A DNA stretch of 64,000 bases from Lichenostomus cassidix (Eukaryota > Chordata > Aves > Passeriformes > Meliphagidae). Position numbers and translations under genes: made by a program. The stretch covers positions 25,020,324 through 25,084,323 of the forward strand of contig CM039182.1 of NCBI GenBank assembly GCA_008360975.2. Direction: 5' to 3'. Under the pieces are notes generated by a model that saw nothing but the letters and a program-made list of their open reading frames with translations, did no database searches and had not been told where the DNA came from. Of the stretch, positions 1-10,367 are shown piece by piece (the first letter of the stretch is position 1; each line of letters starts with the position of its first letter).

Positions 1-1978
1 AAAGTATTCCTGTGGCACCTTGCAAATAACTTTTGTTTTGGTTTAGGAGAAGTGAAAAGCCATAATTCAGAAAGCAACAGCAATAAACTCATTATTAAAA
101 ACCATATTTCACAGAGGTGATAATTTCAATAGTAAGAAATGCTATATGTCTTTTGATCACCACTGATCCTACCTTCAGGTGGTTTGGGGAGGGGGTGGAG
201 GGAGAAATTGATTAACAGTGATAGTGATGTTGGATAAAAAGGGTTTAAGGAACCTTAAGTATTTATTCAAAAGCTATCTTTTTTTCGTGTGGTATCCTAC
301 AGTACCATCCTGAATCTCAGGCATTAACATGTGATGTTATATCAAGAAACCACAAAGGAAAATCCTGGATATCAAGAAATGTAATTATAAATATACCAGA
401 TCCAGTGAATTATAAACCTTGGATGAGTAGCCATCCAGATACACCCCCAGTCTGCAGTGTGGTGCTGAGTTTCAGGGCAGGGAACACAACAAAAAGACAC
501 AAACAGTTTCAGAGCTACACAGTTTCATGTTGGATTTGTTTTCCTGATTGATTACAACATCAGAAACTGGATAGAGACGAGAGATGCCTATCCAAGGCTG
601 CACATCAAAGGTGATGCAAACTGTTTTAACGTGAGGCCAGTTCAGTATTCCAGAACTTGGCCTACACCTAATATTGTCCTGGACAGACTGGATGTATTCA
701 GAGGGCTATCAAAGTGCTAGAGGCCTGAGATGGGACATGTGCTTTGCTGATAGCATATTGTTTATGCCAAAATAATGAATGATGTTGGATTATGCATGCT
801 TCATTTTAAACAGCAGACAATGATCTGGATTTGTGAAACAACAACATTGTTACAGCAAAGCCTTGAACCTGAAAATCTGTAGCCACTGAGGACTGTAAAA
901 GGAGAAATCCAAACACTCCCAAGAGGTGGTCCAATTTTTCTTTGGCTTCAAATTTTGTGGGTCTGCCCTGCTTTCTGCTCTCAAGTGTGCAGCACTGCTT
1001 GGGCACTTGCAGCTGCACCTCCCATGGTTGGTGTGGTCAATGGCTTTGTTTCTTTCCCAGTGGGAAGGTATGGGCTCCCAGATGAGTATGGCCCACAGGG
1101 CTCACGCTTTATTTGTGACATGCAGTCTTCTATCTACATATCTTAAAAAAGCAAGAAGAGATTTCCAATTGATCTAAGACTATTTGGTGGAGGGAAGGAG
1201 AAAGAGAAAGCATAGTCTTCTTCCCAATCCCCTTTGGCTCAGTATTAGTGCCAAAACTGTATAAAGCAGCCACACAGAGAGCTGAGGAAACTTAAAAAAC
1301 CTAATTAGGGAAGAAAGCAAACAAAATAATACTATGGTGTGTTTACTTAGAGCTGCAATGCTGCCAGAGAAACCACATAGCTTGCATTTGTAAGCTATGC
1401 TTTTCATATAAAACATATTTAATTAAAACAGGAGACGGGACAAGCTTTCTTCTAACTTCATTTAAACACGTTTATGTTGCATTTTAAATTCCTCTTGGGT
1501 TAATGTGAAGCTGGCCTAAAAGTTTGAAGTGATGTAGCCTAGCTAGCTTTATTCCCTGAGTTTAGATTTTGGAGCCTGACAGCATATTATCTGGAGCCCC
1601 CACGACCCATGGACACCACTGTTCAGAAAGGGCTCACTTGTGCTACCCTCGTGATGCTTTGAGGCTGGGCTATGCTTCTGCAGTCACACACATATGGTCC
1701 TTTCTGCAGCTTTTCAAAATATTAATTTTTTAATCTGATCATCTATTCACTTGTTCTCTTCCAAAAGCATCAACATAAAAAGTTCTGTGTCCATTTTGTG
1801 TTATTCTGGGAGGAATTTTAATGGATTTGTGGACGCATTTTTGCATGGCTTTAAGTTTTACAATGACTTATTAAGCAGAACAAGAAAACAAGGCCTTACC
1901 TATGAATGGTGCACACTTTATATTATATTTGAAATTACAAAACATGTGCTTTTAAAATGTATTTATTTCAGCATAAAC

Positions 1979-2021
1979 ATTCTGCTGTTAATTCACTTAC
2001 TATGTGAATTAAGAGCAGAAT
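1979..2021. repeat. Inverted repeat, 18-bp stem and 7-base loop
   Basis: The left arm at 1979-1996 (ATTCTGCTGTTAATTCAC) pairs with the right arm at 2004-2021. There is one mismatch in 18 pairs, across a 7-base loop (1997-2003, TTACTAT). The same peptide-like string therefore appears in open frames on both strands, which is an artefact of the palindrome. Confidence 0.9.
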
Positions 2022-3140
2022 ATTGCATCTCTTACAGAATTTGAATGCAGTTGAACAGAACAGCATATGTGGCAGATTACCAAGTGAACTAGTACCAAAA
2101 AGATTGTTCCCCAGAGAAAAAGACACACAGCAACTCCAAATACTGACATTTTCAAATTCTCTTTGAATTTTCAAAAGTAGAAAAATTGTTTTGTTATATA
2201 GGCAATCTTTTGGGTGTTTTCTTTGAATGTTGAAAACAATAATAGCTTAAGGACGCAAAAGATTTCCAGTTTACGGTCTGACTTGGCACCATCTATAAAA
2301 GAAGGTGTAGGATTTTCCCCCTAAAACCATCTTGCCTGACATTATATTGAGTTTTGATGCTCTTTAATCACACTACCCAAAATTTTAATTTTGGATCAGC
2401 TCACTGAGTTGAACTCTTTTAGAAAAATTCCACTGAATACTAGATGTTTCTGAAATGAGATTAGAGAAAACCCTCACAAAGTTAATTGCAATCCTTCTCT
2501 CTTTCTTTCACAACACTTCCCTGAGACATGCTGGTGCTTGTGAGCTTTGAAATGCAGCACTGGACTAGGGAGAGGAGATGAAGGTGGGGAGATGGTGAGC
2601 AGGAAGGTCCATGTGTGTGTTGGCCTGGCACTCCCCTGGGGTGATGCTGCCGACACTTGGCTTGCTGCAAAGCTCTGCTCAAACACATTCAAGCAGAAAC
2701 TTGATAGAGCTCTGTAGCTAAATTCTCTGAATATTTTAAGACACTTGGCATCTTTCACATCTGCAGAAGGCAAGTAGAGCTTCCTCAGGAACTGTCAAAA
2801 ATTTGTTTTGGATGATAGAGATCATGTACTTCAGATGAAAGTAGAAGAAATCCTGCAATGAATGAGCAGCTCAAGCATAAGCTGAACCAAAGCAGAACTT
2901 CCTTTTAATGTTCAAAGCTACCAGTGTGCCAAGCATGCAATTGACTGTAGTCCAAAACCAGCTGACTGCCTCTCCCTTCCAAAATCGTCATGTGCTGCAT
3001 TTATTTCATCAGAAATACATTCTACTATTTGTTTTCATCCTACTATCAGATGCATGCATGAGTACCTGAAGCCATTCTGATGAGTTGCACCAAATTACAT
3101 TTACTATGTCATCTTTTTTCCTCACTGAAATGGAGCTTTT

Positions 3141-3234
3141 GAAAAAAAGTCATCAGTCCTACTCTCACTACCATGTTCTGCTGACCAGAAAAAAAGTCAT
3201 CAGTCCTACTCTCACTACCATGTTCTGCTGACCA
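3141..3234. repeat. Perfect 47-bp tandem duplication
   Basis: 3141-3187 and 3188-3234 are identical over the full 47 bases, each starting GAAAAAAAGTCATCAG and ending CTGCTGACCA. Absence of any difference points to a recent duplication, or to an assembly or slippage artefact. Confidence 0.95.
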
Positions 3235-3450
3235 GCCTGGGGCATACCAAGCAAAGGCTGTGTGAAGAATGCTGGGCCAGACATGGTCAGCAGTTGCCTC
3301 TGCAGCCAACAGCAAACGTGACTGGTATCTCTATCAGCTGTATTTCCCCAAGCCCTGGGGAAAGAGCTGGGGAACATTTTTAACATTTTTAACAGCATCC
3401 ATTTATAGTAGGTTACATGTCCAACTTTTGGATGGGTTTTGAAGCAGACT

Positions 3451-3483
3451 ATGAGTCCTATCCAGTGCGAGGATAGGACTCAT
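3451..3483. repeat. Perfect inverted repeat, 13-bp stem
   Basis: The arm ATGAGTCCTATCC at 3451-3463 is followed by a 7-base loop (AGTGCGA, 3464-3470) and the exact reverse complement at 3471-3483. The stem has no mismatch and does not extend further. Confidence 0.92.
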
Positions 3484-3855
3484 TTTGTTTCTGTTGAATC
3501 AAGGACAAAGCTCTACTCCACTTTGACAGAGACAGAAGCATCCTCAGAATCTCTAAGGACCCATGGCTTTTTGTAAGTAATTTATGAAACTATTAATTTT
3601 GCAGTTATTTCCCACAGAGCAGGGATAATTCCATGTCTTTTTAGTCTGTGAGGCACACTGGAAGATGCCACAGAATGTTTAGTATGCAACTTCTGCTGTG
3701 ATAACAGATCTTTGGCTTAGCTTTTGAATCTGCCTTGGTCTGAAATAGTATGCAAAAAGAAAATGTCTTGAATCCATTCAAATATTTAGAGAGTTTATTA
3801 AAAACTTCATAGTTCTGAAGCAAGAGATGCAATTTTATTGTGATCTGCACAAAGC

Positions 3856-3873
3856 AAAAAAAAAAAAAAAAAA
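3856..3873. repeat. Poly-A run of 18
   Basis: An uninterrupted A run. A T-rich run follows at about 3908-3918. No retroposed body could be recognised beside it. Confidence 0.85.
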
Positions 3874-4995
3874 GAAATAAGGGGATATGGGTACAGGGCT
3901 ATATGTTTTTTTTTTTTTAATAGCAGGAAATTAGACTGTACTTTAACATTTACCCACAGTTTAGAGAAGAAGATTGCAGATTATTCTGTTTTTTTAAAAA
4001 AATATGACAATACAATCTAGCTTCATCAGGACTACCAACAGTTCTGGAAAGAAATATCACATAATTTCATTCTATATTTAATCATTTATTTTGATTCACA
4101 GAAAGAACTTCTCTCAGGATGCTCTTGATAATTTAAAAAATTACAGCAATTATACCAGCTCAATAAATACTTCAGCTTCATCTTCTTTAGTCAACATGTT
4201 ACTGATAAAAGAAAAAATAAACATGGAAGTGTTCCTCCAGTCTTTCTACATTTGGAATTAGGACTGTAGCAAACAACATGGCCACTCTGGCAGATTCACA
4301 GGGTTAAAAGCCCAGAAGGATGGCTAAGTAACTAGACCACTGTGCATCCATGCTTTACCACAGATTTCACATACATCCTTGGGAAAAGGCAGAGATGCTA
4401 CTCACACAGTTACTAGCCAGGATCAGAGATTTAATATATTGGCTAAGCCACTGTGCCTGCCTTTGTGCTGAGCTATTGCAGAGCTGACACTGCCTCCCCA
4501 GATCCAAAGGCACTATGAGGGAGTATGGCACAAAGATACTCTGATATCTTTGTAGGATCCACACCAATTCTAGCACAACTAACACTGAGCCAGATCTCCA
4601 AACCCAGTTGGATACAGAATAATCCTTTATGGGTTGTCTAAATCACATGTCCCACAGTACATCCTTCTATCGACATTTGAAAGGAAGTAGTGATTGATTG
4701 CCTCCACTTGCCCAAAAAGGGATGGGCTGAATCACTCTCCTGAGGTGCCTCTTTCTTTGATTCAATTTAAGATGCACTCTCAGGCTGTGGAGCACCATGA
4801 GCAGCAGGACAGATGCCTCAGTGCCCTGCACAGAAGCAGTGATGCCTGGAAGCAGAGGCAGGCACCTGCAAGAGGCAAGCAAAGGAGTTGCACTCATGCA
4901 TGTTAGTTAAAATTGTATCTGGATTCAAAGTGTGGCAAAGGTATTTTGAGTACTGATGATTAAGAGGTCATTACATGGAAATAATACTTCTAATA

Positions 4996-5025
4996 TCATA
5001 TCATATAATATCATATCATATAATA
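4996..5025. repeat. 15-bp tandem duplication
   Basis: Two exact copies of TCATATCATATAATA (4996-5010 and 5011-5025) inside AT-rich DNA, with a third partial start after them. It is a small minisatellite-like slippage product. Confidence 0.85.
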
Positions 5026-5230
5026 TCTTAATGAGTTCTGATGGTGAGTCCCTTTTGTGCCCATACACAAAGAATATAAAACTCCACTGCCTCTGCTGCC
5101 TCTCCACATTGCCTGATAGTAGAGACCTTCAAGAACTTAGGCACATAAAAATTGTTAATAGAAAAAGACTGACAACTTAGATTGTTGTCAGTAGCCTGAT
5201 GAACTTACAGCTTTATCTTTTTCTCCATGG

Positions 5231-5250
5231 GGAATTTACTGGTAAATTCC
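5231..5250. repeat. Short palindrome
   Basis: GGAATTTAC at 5231-5239 is followed by TG and its exact reverse complement at 5242-5250. It may be chance. Confidence 0.7.
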
Positions 5251-6830
5251 TCACTTCTCTAGCAGAACCTAGGCAAGGTGCAAGGAAGAGGCTCAAGACC
5301 TACAGCTGAAGCAGCCTGGAGGTGCAGAGATGCTGCAGGAATCCTCCTGGAAAGGAAGCACCTGCCTTGCAGGATAGGCAAAAATAGCTTTTAGTCTCTG
5401 TGGACAGAAAGACAAAATGTAGGAAATGCAGAAGGTCACAGATCTGGCTGAGTTGGTATTTGAGCCTGGTGAGTATTTGAGTGGCAAAGTGTGTGCCCAG
5501 CAGAGGGCTTAAGCAGGCCACGGAAAGAAGAGGACTCCTAGAAACCACACAGGGTGGATGTAGGAAGGGGAAAGCTCTCAATGTGCAACAGGAGTATGCT
5601 GGTCAAGATATAACAAAACATTTAAATAAATTCTCTAAATTAATGCACCTTGAGATGATTCAGTGGAACTGCATCACTGCAATAAAACTGATACAGCAAG
5701 TCAGTTTTTTTACCTCAATCCTTTTAAATGGTGAGCCTATTGAAGGACATAGGGTAGACAAAATGCATTAAGTCCAGAAATCCTTCCTCAAAGAAACATC
5801 TGCAGAAAATACAGTTTGAAAATATAGCAAGACCAATCAATTTGAGGATCAGGCCAGCTCTACCAGGGACTGACTGCTCACTCCAACACCATCAGTGGCA
5901 TGAAGAGGACATGAGACTGTCGTTGAGAAAAAGCAAACCTAAAACCATTTGCTTTTATTTCAATAACAGTTTTGCATCAGCGAAGTGCTTAGGAGATTAA
6001 ATAAACATAAAGAAATAGTAGTCAGTAAAATAGTCTGTACTTTGCTCTTTACTCTGTTGCTCTCATATAATGACTTACGCTTTGGATGAGACAGTATATT
6101 TTTAGGTAATTTTCTAGTATTTTAGTAAAGCTTAATGCTCTGTGGGCCTATGGAAATGTTTCCTTTTTGTTTCGAGTCATGAGTAATTTGACTGGCTGGA
6201 AGGAACTTAAAACTTGCCTGTAACGAGGCAGGACTTTTGCCACTGCTGCCACTGCCTGACTCTGCTTTTTCCATAGTATCTGTGACTGTTGACATTTGAA
6301 GGTTTTTCCACGTGGGCGGGTTGGATGTGATGTTAAGCTGCCGAAAAAGCTTTATGGAGAGCTGGGAAGCTGGAGCTCGGGCTGTAAGCGGGAGGTAAGA
6401 GAGCAGGAGCTCGGTAGTGACAACGTGGTGGCACGAAGTCCCGAGCAGCCCCACAGAGGCAGAAGGATTTCTTGCTAAGGCTCCTCTCGTCTTACAGAGA
6501 AAACGCAGGTAAATTAAATTTAAGTGCACGAAGCTTGGGCTCAGTAGACTAGTTAATTTCTGCCACATTCCACCCTGGTATAAAGTGCACAGTTTGTTCT
6601 TCCGGTGGTGAACGTGGAGCCAAAAATGAACTGTTTTCTTTATATCTACAGCTATATCTACATATCGTGATCTCTACTACCCGCACCCGTCTTTTGAAAC
6701 AACATCCTCCACGCTATTTTGGAAGTACCATTTGCAACTGCATTCTCGGTACGGTTTCAAACACCGCCCGCAACACGCAGGCTACTACCTCCCGGGCAGC
6801 ACCGCCCCGCACGGCGCGTCGAGCCCTGCT

Positions 6831-6866
6831 TCGGTCCTGCCCATCCCCTCGGTCCTGCCCATCCCT
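6831..6866. repeat. 18-bp tandem duplication in promoter/5' UTR
   Basis: TCGGTCCTGCCCATCCC occurs at 6831-6847 and again at 6849-6865 with a period of 18 bases. It lies within the CpG island, 60-100 bases before the SDHAF3 start codon, and may sit in the 5' UTR or in the core promoter. Confidence 0.85.
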
Positions 6867-6867
6867 T

Positions 6868-7090
6868 ATGCCCGCCCCAGCCCCTCTGCCTAGCCCAGCC
6901 CCTCGGCCCGCCCCGCACGGCCTCCGCCATGGCGGGCGGAGCGCGGCGCCTGTACCGCCGCATCCTGCAGCTGCACCGGGCGCTGCCGCCCGCCCTGCGC
7001 GACCTGGGCGACCGCTACGTCAAGGAGGAGTTCCGGAGGCACAGGGCGGCCGGGCCCGCCGAGGCCCAGCGCTTCCTGCGGGAATGGGAG
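6868..7090 (+). other. Possible upstream ORF overlapping the SDHAF3 start
   Basis: The ATG at 6868 has a weak context (C at -3, C at +4) and lies out of frame with the SDHAF3 ATG at 6929. If transcription starts upstream of it, this frame runs through exon 1. In the spliced message it ends at a TAA about ten codons into exon 2. It could lower translation of SDHAF3, although the main ATG has a strong context and leaky scanning would be expected. Whether it is transcribed is not visible. Confidence 0.35.
6929..7090 (+). CDS. SDHAF3: SDHAF3 exon 1 coding part (residues 1-54)
   Basis: This encodes the N-terminal 54 residues of succinate dehydrogenase assembly factor 3, a matrix protein of the LYR family (yeast Sdh7/Acn9). 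The family works with SDHAF1 to protect and mature the Fe-S subunit SDHB. The LYR signature is Leu8-Tyr9-Arg10, in an Arg-rich amphipathic helix ([12 protein letters not shown]). Further on, [11 protein letters not shown] and [10 protein letters not shown] match the family strongly. The ATG has a strong Kozak context (GCCATGG), is the first in-frame ATG, and gives an N terminus about four residues shorter than I recall for the human protein. There is no long separate presequence. The exon ends in phase 0 after GAG, directly before GCAAGT, so it depends on a GC donor. Confidence 0.93.
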
Positions 7091-7096
7091 GCAAGT
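7089..7096 (+). other. SDHAF3: GC-type splice donor of SDHAF3 intron 1
   Basis: The junction reads AG|GCAAGT. This matches the consensus for the rare GC-AG class of U2 introns exactly, including AAGT at +3 to +6. No GT lies at the homologous position. The nearest GT (inside GCAAGTGCC) would break the reading frame and has poor flanks. Confidence 0.8.
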
Positions 7097-7156
7097 GCCC
7101 GCCGGCCCCGGGGAAGGACGCGGCGGGGCCCGGCGGGGCGCAGGGCAGGCCCCGGC

Positions 7157-7165
7157 AAGGTCAGG
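7157..7165 (+). other. SDHAF3: Alternative in-frame GT splice donor
   Basis: AAG|GTCAGG is a fair GT donor 69 bases past the GC donor. The 69 bases between (7091-7159) are open and in phase 0. Its use would add 23 residues, eight of them Arg and none acidic, between Glu54 and Asn55. The family does not have this insert, so it is probably a minor or unused site. Confidence 0.4.
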
Positions 7166-7215
7166 GGCGCCGGGCGGCCGCAGCTGCTCAGAGCTTGGAC
7201 TCGGTGATCTCAGGG

Positions 7216-9014
7216 GGCTTCTCCAGCCCAGTCGATTCTGCCTTCTCGGGCATGCTCCCCTGAAGGGCGAGCTCCTCACGGAGCTGCAGGATGCCTTGTG
7301 ATTCCATGTCTCTGGGCAGGTTATCTTTTACGGTTCTGGTTTCATTGCCCCAAGTATGTGTGATCATAGTTATGCACACACAGGTGTATAGAACAGAATG
7401 ACAACAGTTATATAATTAGCTTTATATAAATATATAAATAAAATTATACACGCAGAATTATCTGTGTGATCTATAATAATCCATTATATAAGTCTATATA
7501 CATATTTATAACTACATATATAACTCATTGTATAATTATAATCAGTTAAGTACATAGGTGTAAATAGCTTCCTTGTGAACTTGCAATTAATTTTTGAGTG
7601 ACATTTTTTCAGTGTTTCCTAAGGAAACAAGTCTTATGTGAACATTGCTTCTCTGCTGAACACCTCTTCCCCTGAACTTAGTGCCTGGTTTCACCAAGGA
7701 CAGAAAAGCAGATTGCTCCCAAGTGATGAGGTTGTAACAAGTTTCACAACCAGCGAAGGAGGGAGAGCCATGAAGTGCTTTCCCCACATGCCTGGGACCC
7801 CAGTAGATGTTAGCATATCAATAGACCCCCAAAAAGTCAACATGGCAGGCAAATGCTTAGACACTTCACAGAGGAGAAGCTTCAGTTAAAGCATGAACAC
7901 AACTGCGAGAGACAGATCTATAGAAAAGCTTCCCATTAATTTTCATGCTCCTTGAACTACTGGTTTGGTAGTACTTTTGAATCTCAAAACTGTTTTCCTT
8001 CCTGTGGAAGGAAATTTCATTCTGCTTTGCAGTGGAAGGTGCTTAGCATAGGTAGCATCCATTGCCTCCCAGTTTACCAGTAGAAGGGTAGTGAGGGAGA
8101 ACTGACCCATCCCTTTTACCTGCAGTAGCTGAAATCTTATGGGTTAAAGTAACTCGGGCTGGGGACACAGGAAGAGAAAGGAGAAGACTGCCTAGTATTC
8201 TCTGCAGAGGAAAGGAATAGGTGTATTTTAATTGCCTCTTGCCAACTGATAGATCCTCAAATCAGAGAAATTTGTATCTACCTCTCAAATGCCTGATGCT
8301 ATTGTAATTCTCAATTGCCATTTACTTGATATTGCTGAAATGTTTCCGCATCGCTGCTTTCAATTTTAACATGAGCTAAAAAGACAAGTTACGGGTTACT
8401 ATTTTCAATGCTAAAATCTTCCTTAAAATAGTTCTAGAAAAGGAAGTAAATGTTTACATTGTAATGTTTGCATTGAAATATCTTTAGCCATTTTTAAAGT
8501 GACGTAAACAAATAGTGAAAATATTTCTCAGTTTTGAAATATTTTGAAAGTAGATTATAGGTAAAATTGTGACAAAAATTAGACTACAAGTAACAGAAGT
8601 TGAATTTTGAAACCTGACATTTAGTGCTATTAGCTATGATATGTTCAAGGAAAGGAAACTAATTTAATAACTGTTTTGAGTGTGTGAGTATAAAGAACTT
8701 TGCAAATATGTCTGTCTTCTAACAAGATGCTGGGAGATATTAGCACATAGTTAACACATCTCTTCTTATCTTTAATTTTTGTTTTGTTCTGGGATCTTTT
8801 TCTCACCCAAATAATAATCTATTTCAAGTGTGGAATGTAAATCAGACTTTCACATACTTGGCCTGTGAGACTCGCTTTGCATCTTATGTTATGGTGTAGT
8901 TTCCAGCCCCATGAAGACTTAACTAGATAATTGAGGCAGGTGGACTGCGGACAAACTGGGATTAGGTAACTGTGGGCTCTAATTAGGCACTAATTCATGT
9001 TGGAGTCAGTCCTC
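7216..9014. other. SDHAF3 intron 1, first part
   Basis: Unique-looking intron DNA without a recognised repeat family. About 7395-7560 is a low-complexity AT tract rich in TATA, ATAT and TAATA strings. The rest holds only short open frames with no family resemblance. Confidence 0.6.
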
Positions 9015-9650
9015 TGTCCTGGTTTGGGCCAAGATAGAGTTCATTTTCGTGTTCAGTGCTGTGTTGTGGGGGGTTTAGTATGAGAATAATGTTGATAATG
9101 CAGTGGTTTAGTTGTTCCTAAGTGTGCTACTCTAAATCGAGTATTGTACAGATTCCCATGCTTTGCCAGTGAGGAGATGCACAGGAAGCTGGGAGGGAGA
9201 ATAGCCAGGACAGCTGATCCAAACTGGCCAATGGATGTTCTGTACCATACAACATACATTATGTTCAGTATATAAACTGGGGGGAGTTGACCATGAGGGG
9301 TTGATCACTGCTCTGGCATGGGCAGGGCATCAGTTAGCAGGTGGTGAGTGGTTGTATTGTGCACCACGTGTTTCTCTTGTGCTTTATTCTTTGCGCTCTC
9401 CTGGGCAGCAGGACACTCTTTTGACCCGAAATAGGCTGGAAACTCCTGGACAGTTCTTGCAGGACACACCAGCGAAGCTGTGAAGTGCCCAGTTCTGGAA
9501 AGGCCTGAGAGTCACCCAGGTAGCCATGAGTGAAGCTGACATATGGTGCTGCTTCATGTACATGAACCATAACTGTACTTCCTGTCTCCAATTTTATTAA
9601 ACAAAACAATAAACCAAACAAAAAAGTCCATCTAAACAAATCACTACAAC
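9015..9650 (+). mobile_element. Endogenous retrovirus LTR (avian, ERVL-like), degraded
   Basis: The segment begins TGTCCTGGTTTGGGCC and carries blocks well known from a common avian LTR family: GTATGAGAATAATGTTGATAA, a block with GGACAGCTGATCCAAACTGG, a TATA box (TATATAAA at 9269-9276), GGGGTTGATCACTGCTC, and a GGTGGTGAGTGGTTG-TATTGTGCA block. The TATA orientation places it on the + strand. Past about 9400 it diverges from what I remember. A TTTTATTAAAC string near 9592 may be the polyadenylation region. The 3' edge is uncertain, and I saw neither a clear target-site duplication nor any internal viral genes, so it looks like a solo LTR. The family name is not certain. Confidence 0.8.
9269..9276 (+). 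promoter_or_regulatory. LTR TATA box
   Basis: TATATAAA followed by CTGGGGGGAG is the usual core promoter of this LTR family. It could in principle start antisense-independent + strand transcripts inside the SDHAF3 intron. Activity is unknown. Confidence 0.55.
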
Positions 9651-10367
9651 ATTAATGCAAACTGGTTGTTTAAATTTCCTATTAAGTTTCTTCTTTCTTT
9701 TTTGAAAAATGCATAATTACAGCTCTGGTAACAGTATTTCGGCATGTTGCATATCCAACATTTTTCTACCCAATTTGCTTGTTTGTTAGGCTAAACATAT
9801 ACCTTGCTGTATGCACTTTAGTGTTGTCAGTACTCAGCTTCCATCTGGAAATGTTCTTTCCTCATGGCTTCTATTGCATGCAGGGCAGGTCAGCTAGTAC
9901 AGAGTGGCATGATGTCTAATGTTACAGAAAATTAGTATTCTTAATCTTACATTAAAATAGTATATCTTCATGTATATTCATCAGAGGGTAAAGATTATGA
10001 ATATGATGATTGCAGTGATGTTTCTTGACTTTGAATGAGGATTTCAATATGAAGTGTAATCTAAATAAGTCATCCCAAATGCTTTTTGAATGAAAATTTC
10101 CAAAGATGTCTTATTTTAACATGAAACTACTTGACTATAGTTAAAACTCTTCAGGCTCTTTTTGGGTAGTCAGAGCTTCTGGGTGTACTTGAATATACTA
10201 GCTCATAGTCTGTGGTGTGCTTTCTTGTCCTCCAATTTGATTCATACTAGTGAATTGTTTAGAAAACAGGACTGGCATTTTAATCACATTATGGTTGCCT
10301 CAAACTATTCCCCCCCTCCTTTCTATTTAAATTACACAGATTCAAGGGAACTGGGCATGTTTATTTG
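9651..10367. other. Intron 1 segment between LTR and CR1
   Basis: AT-rich unique-looking intron DNA. I see no exon, RNA gene or recognised repeat. Confidence 0.6.

Larger units (their letters stand above)
1..6120. other. Upstream non-coding region
   Basis: No exon or recognised repeat family was found in this stretch. The open frames are short (under 100 codons) and resemble no family I know. The base composition is AT-rich and ordinary for avian intergenic DNA. The visible structures are two long hairpin-forming inverted repeats (1979-2021 and 3451-3483), a perfect 47-bp tandem duplication (3141-3234), an 18-base A run (3856-3873), a 15-bp duplication (4996-5025) and a small palindrome (5231-5250). 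It could carry unrecognised regulatory DNA or a lncRNA, but nothing in the sequence shows this directly. Confidence 0.6.
6755..7215 (+). promoter_or_regulatory. SDHAF3: CpG-island promoter of SDHAF3
   Basis: The AT-rich surroundings change sharply to DNA dense in CG dinucleotides and in CCGCCC/GCCCCGCC-type (Sp1-like) boxes. The island covers exon 1 and its splice donor and fades by about 7215. There is no TATA box at a usual distance from the start codon, which fits a housekeeping promoter with dispersed starts. An 18-bp duplication (6831-6866) lies just upstream of the coding start. The transcription start cannot be placed from sequence alone, and the island edges are estimated by eye. Confidence 0.8.

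Noticed and set aside
1979..2021. Pre-miRNA reading of the hairpin.
   Set aside because: The stem-loop is only 43 bases and the flanks do not extend the pairing to a usual precursor of about 60 bases or more.
3451..3483. Bacterial-type terminator or phage att site reading of the hairpin.
   Set aside because: The window is a bird nuclear sequence; no prokaryotic context exists and no T run follows.
6719..7207. A 162-codon open frame that contains SDHAF3 exon 1 and extends it upstream.
   Set aside because: It begins with TTG, not ATG, and its 3' part is intron. The first in-frame ATG is 6929 with a strong context, so no N-terminal extension is supported.
6890..7279. A 129-codon minus-strand frame across exon 1.
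   Set aside because: Shadow of the GC-rich island on the opposite strand; no family resemblance.
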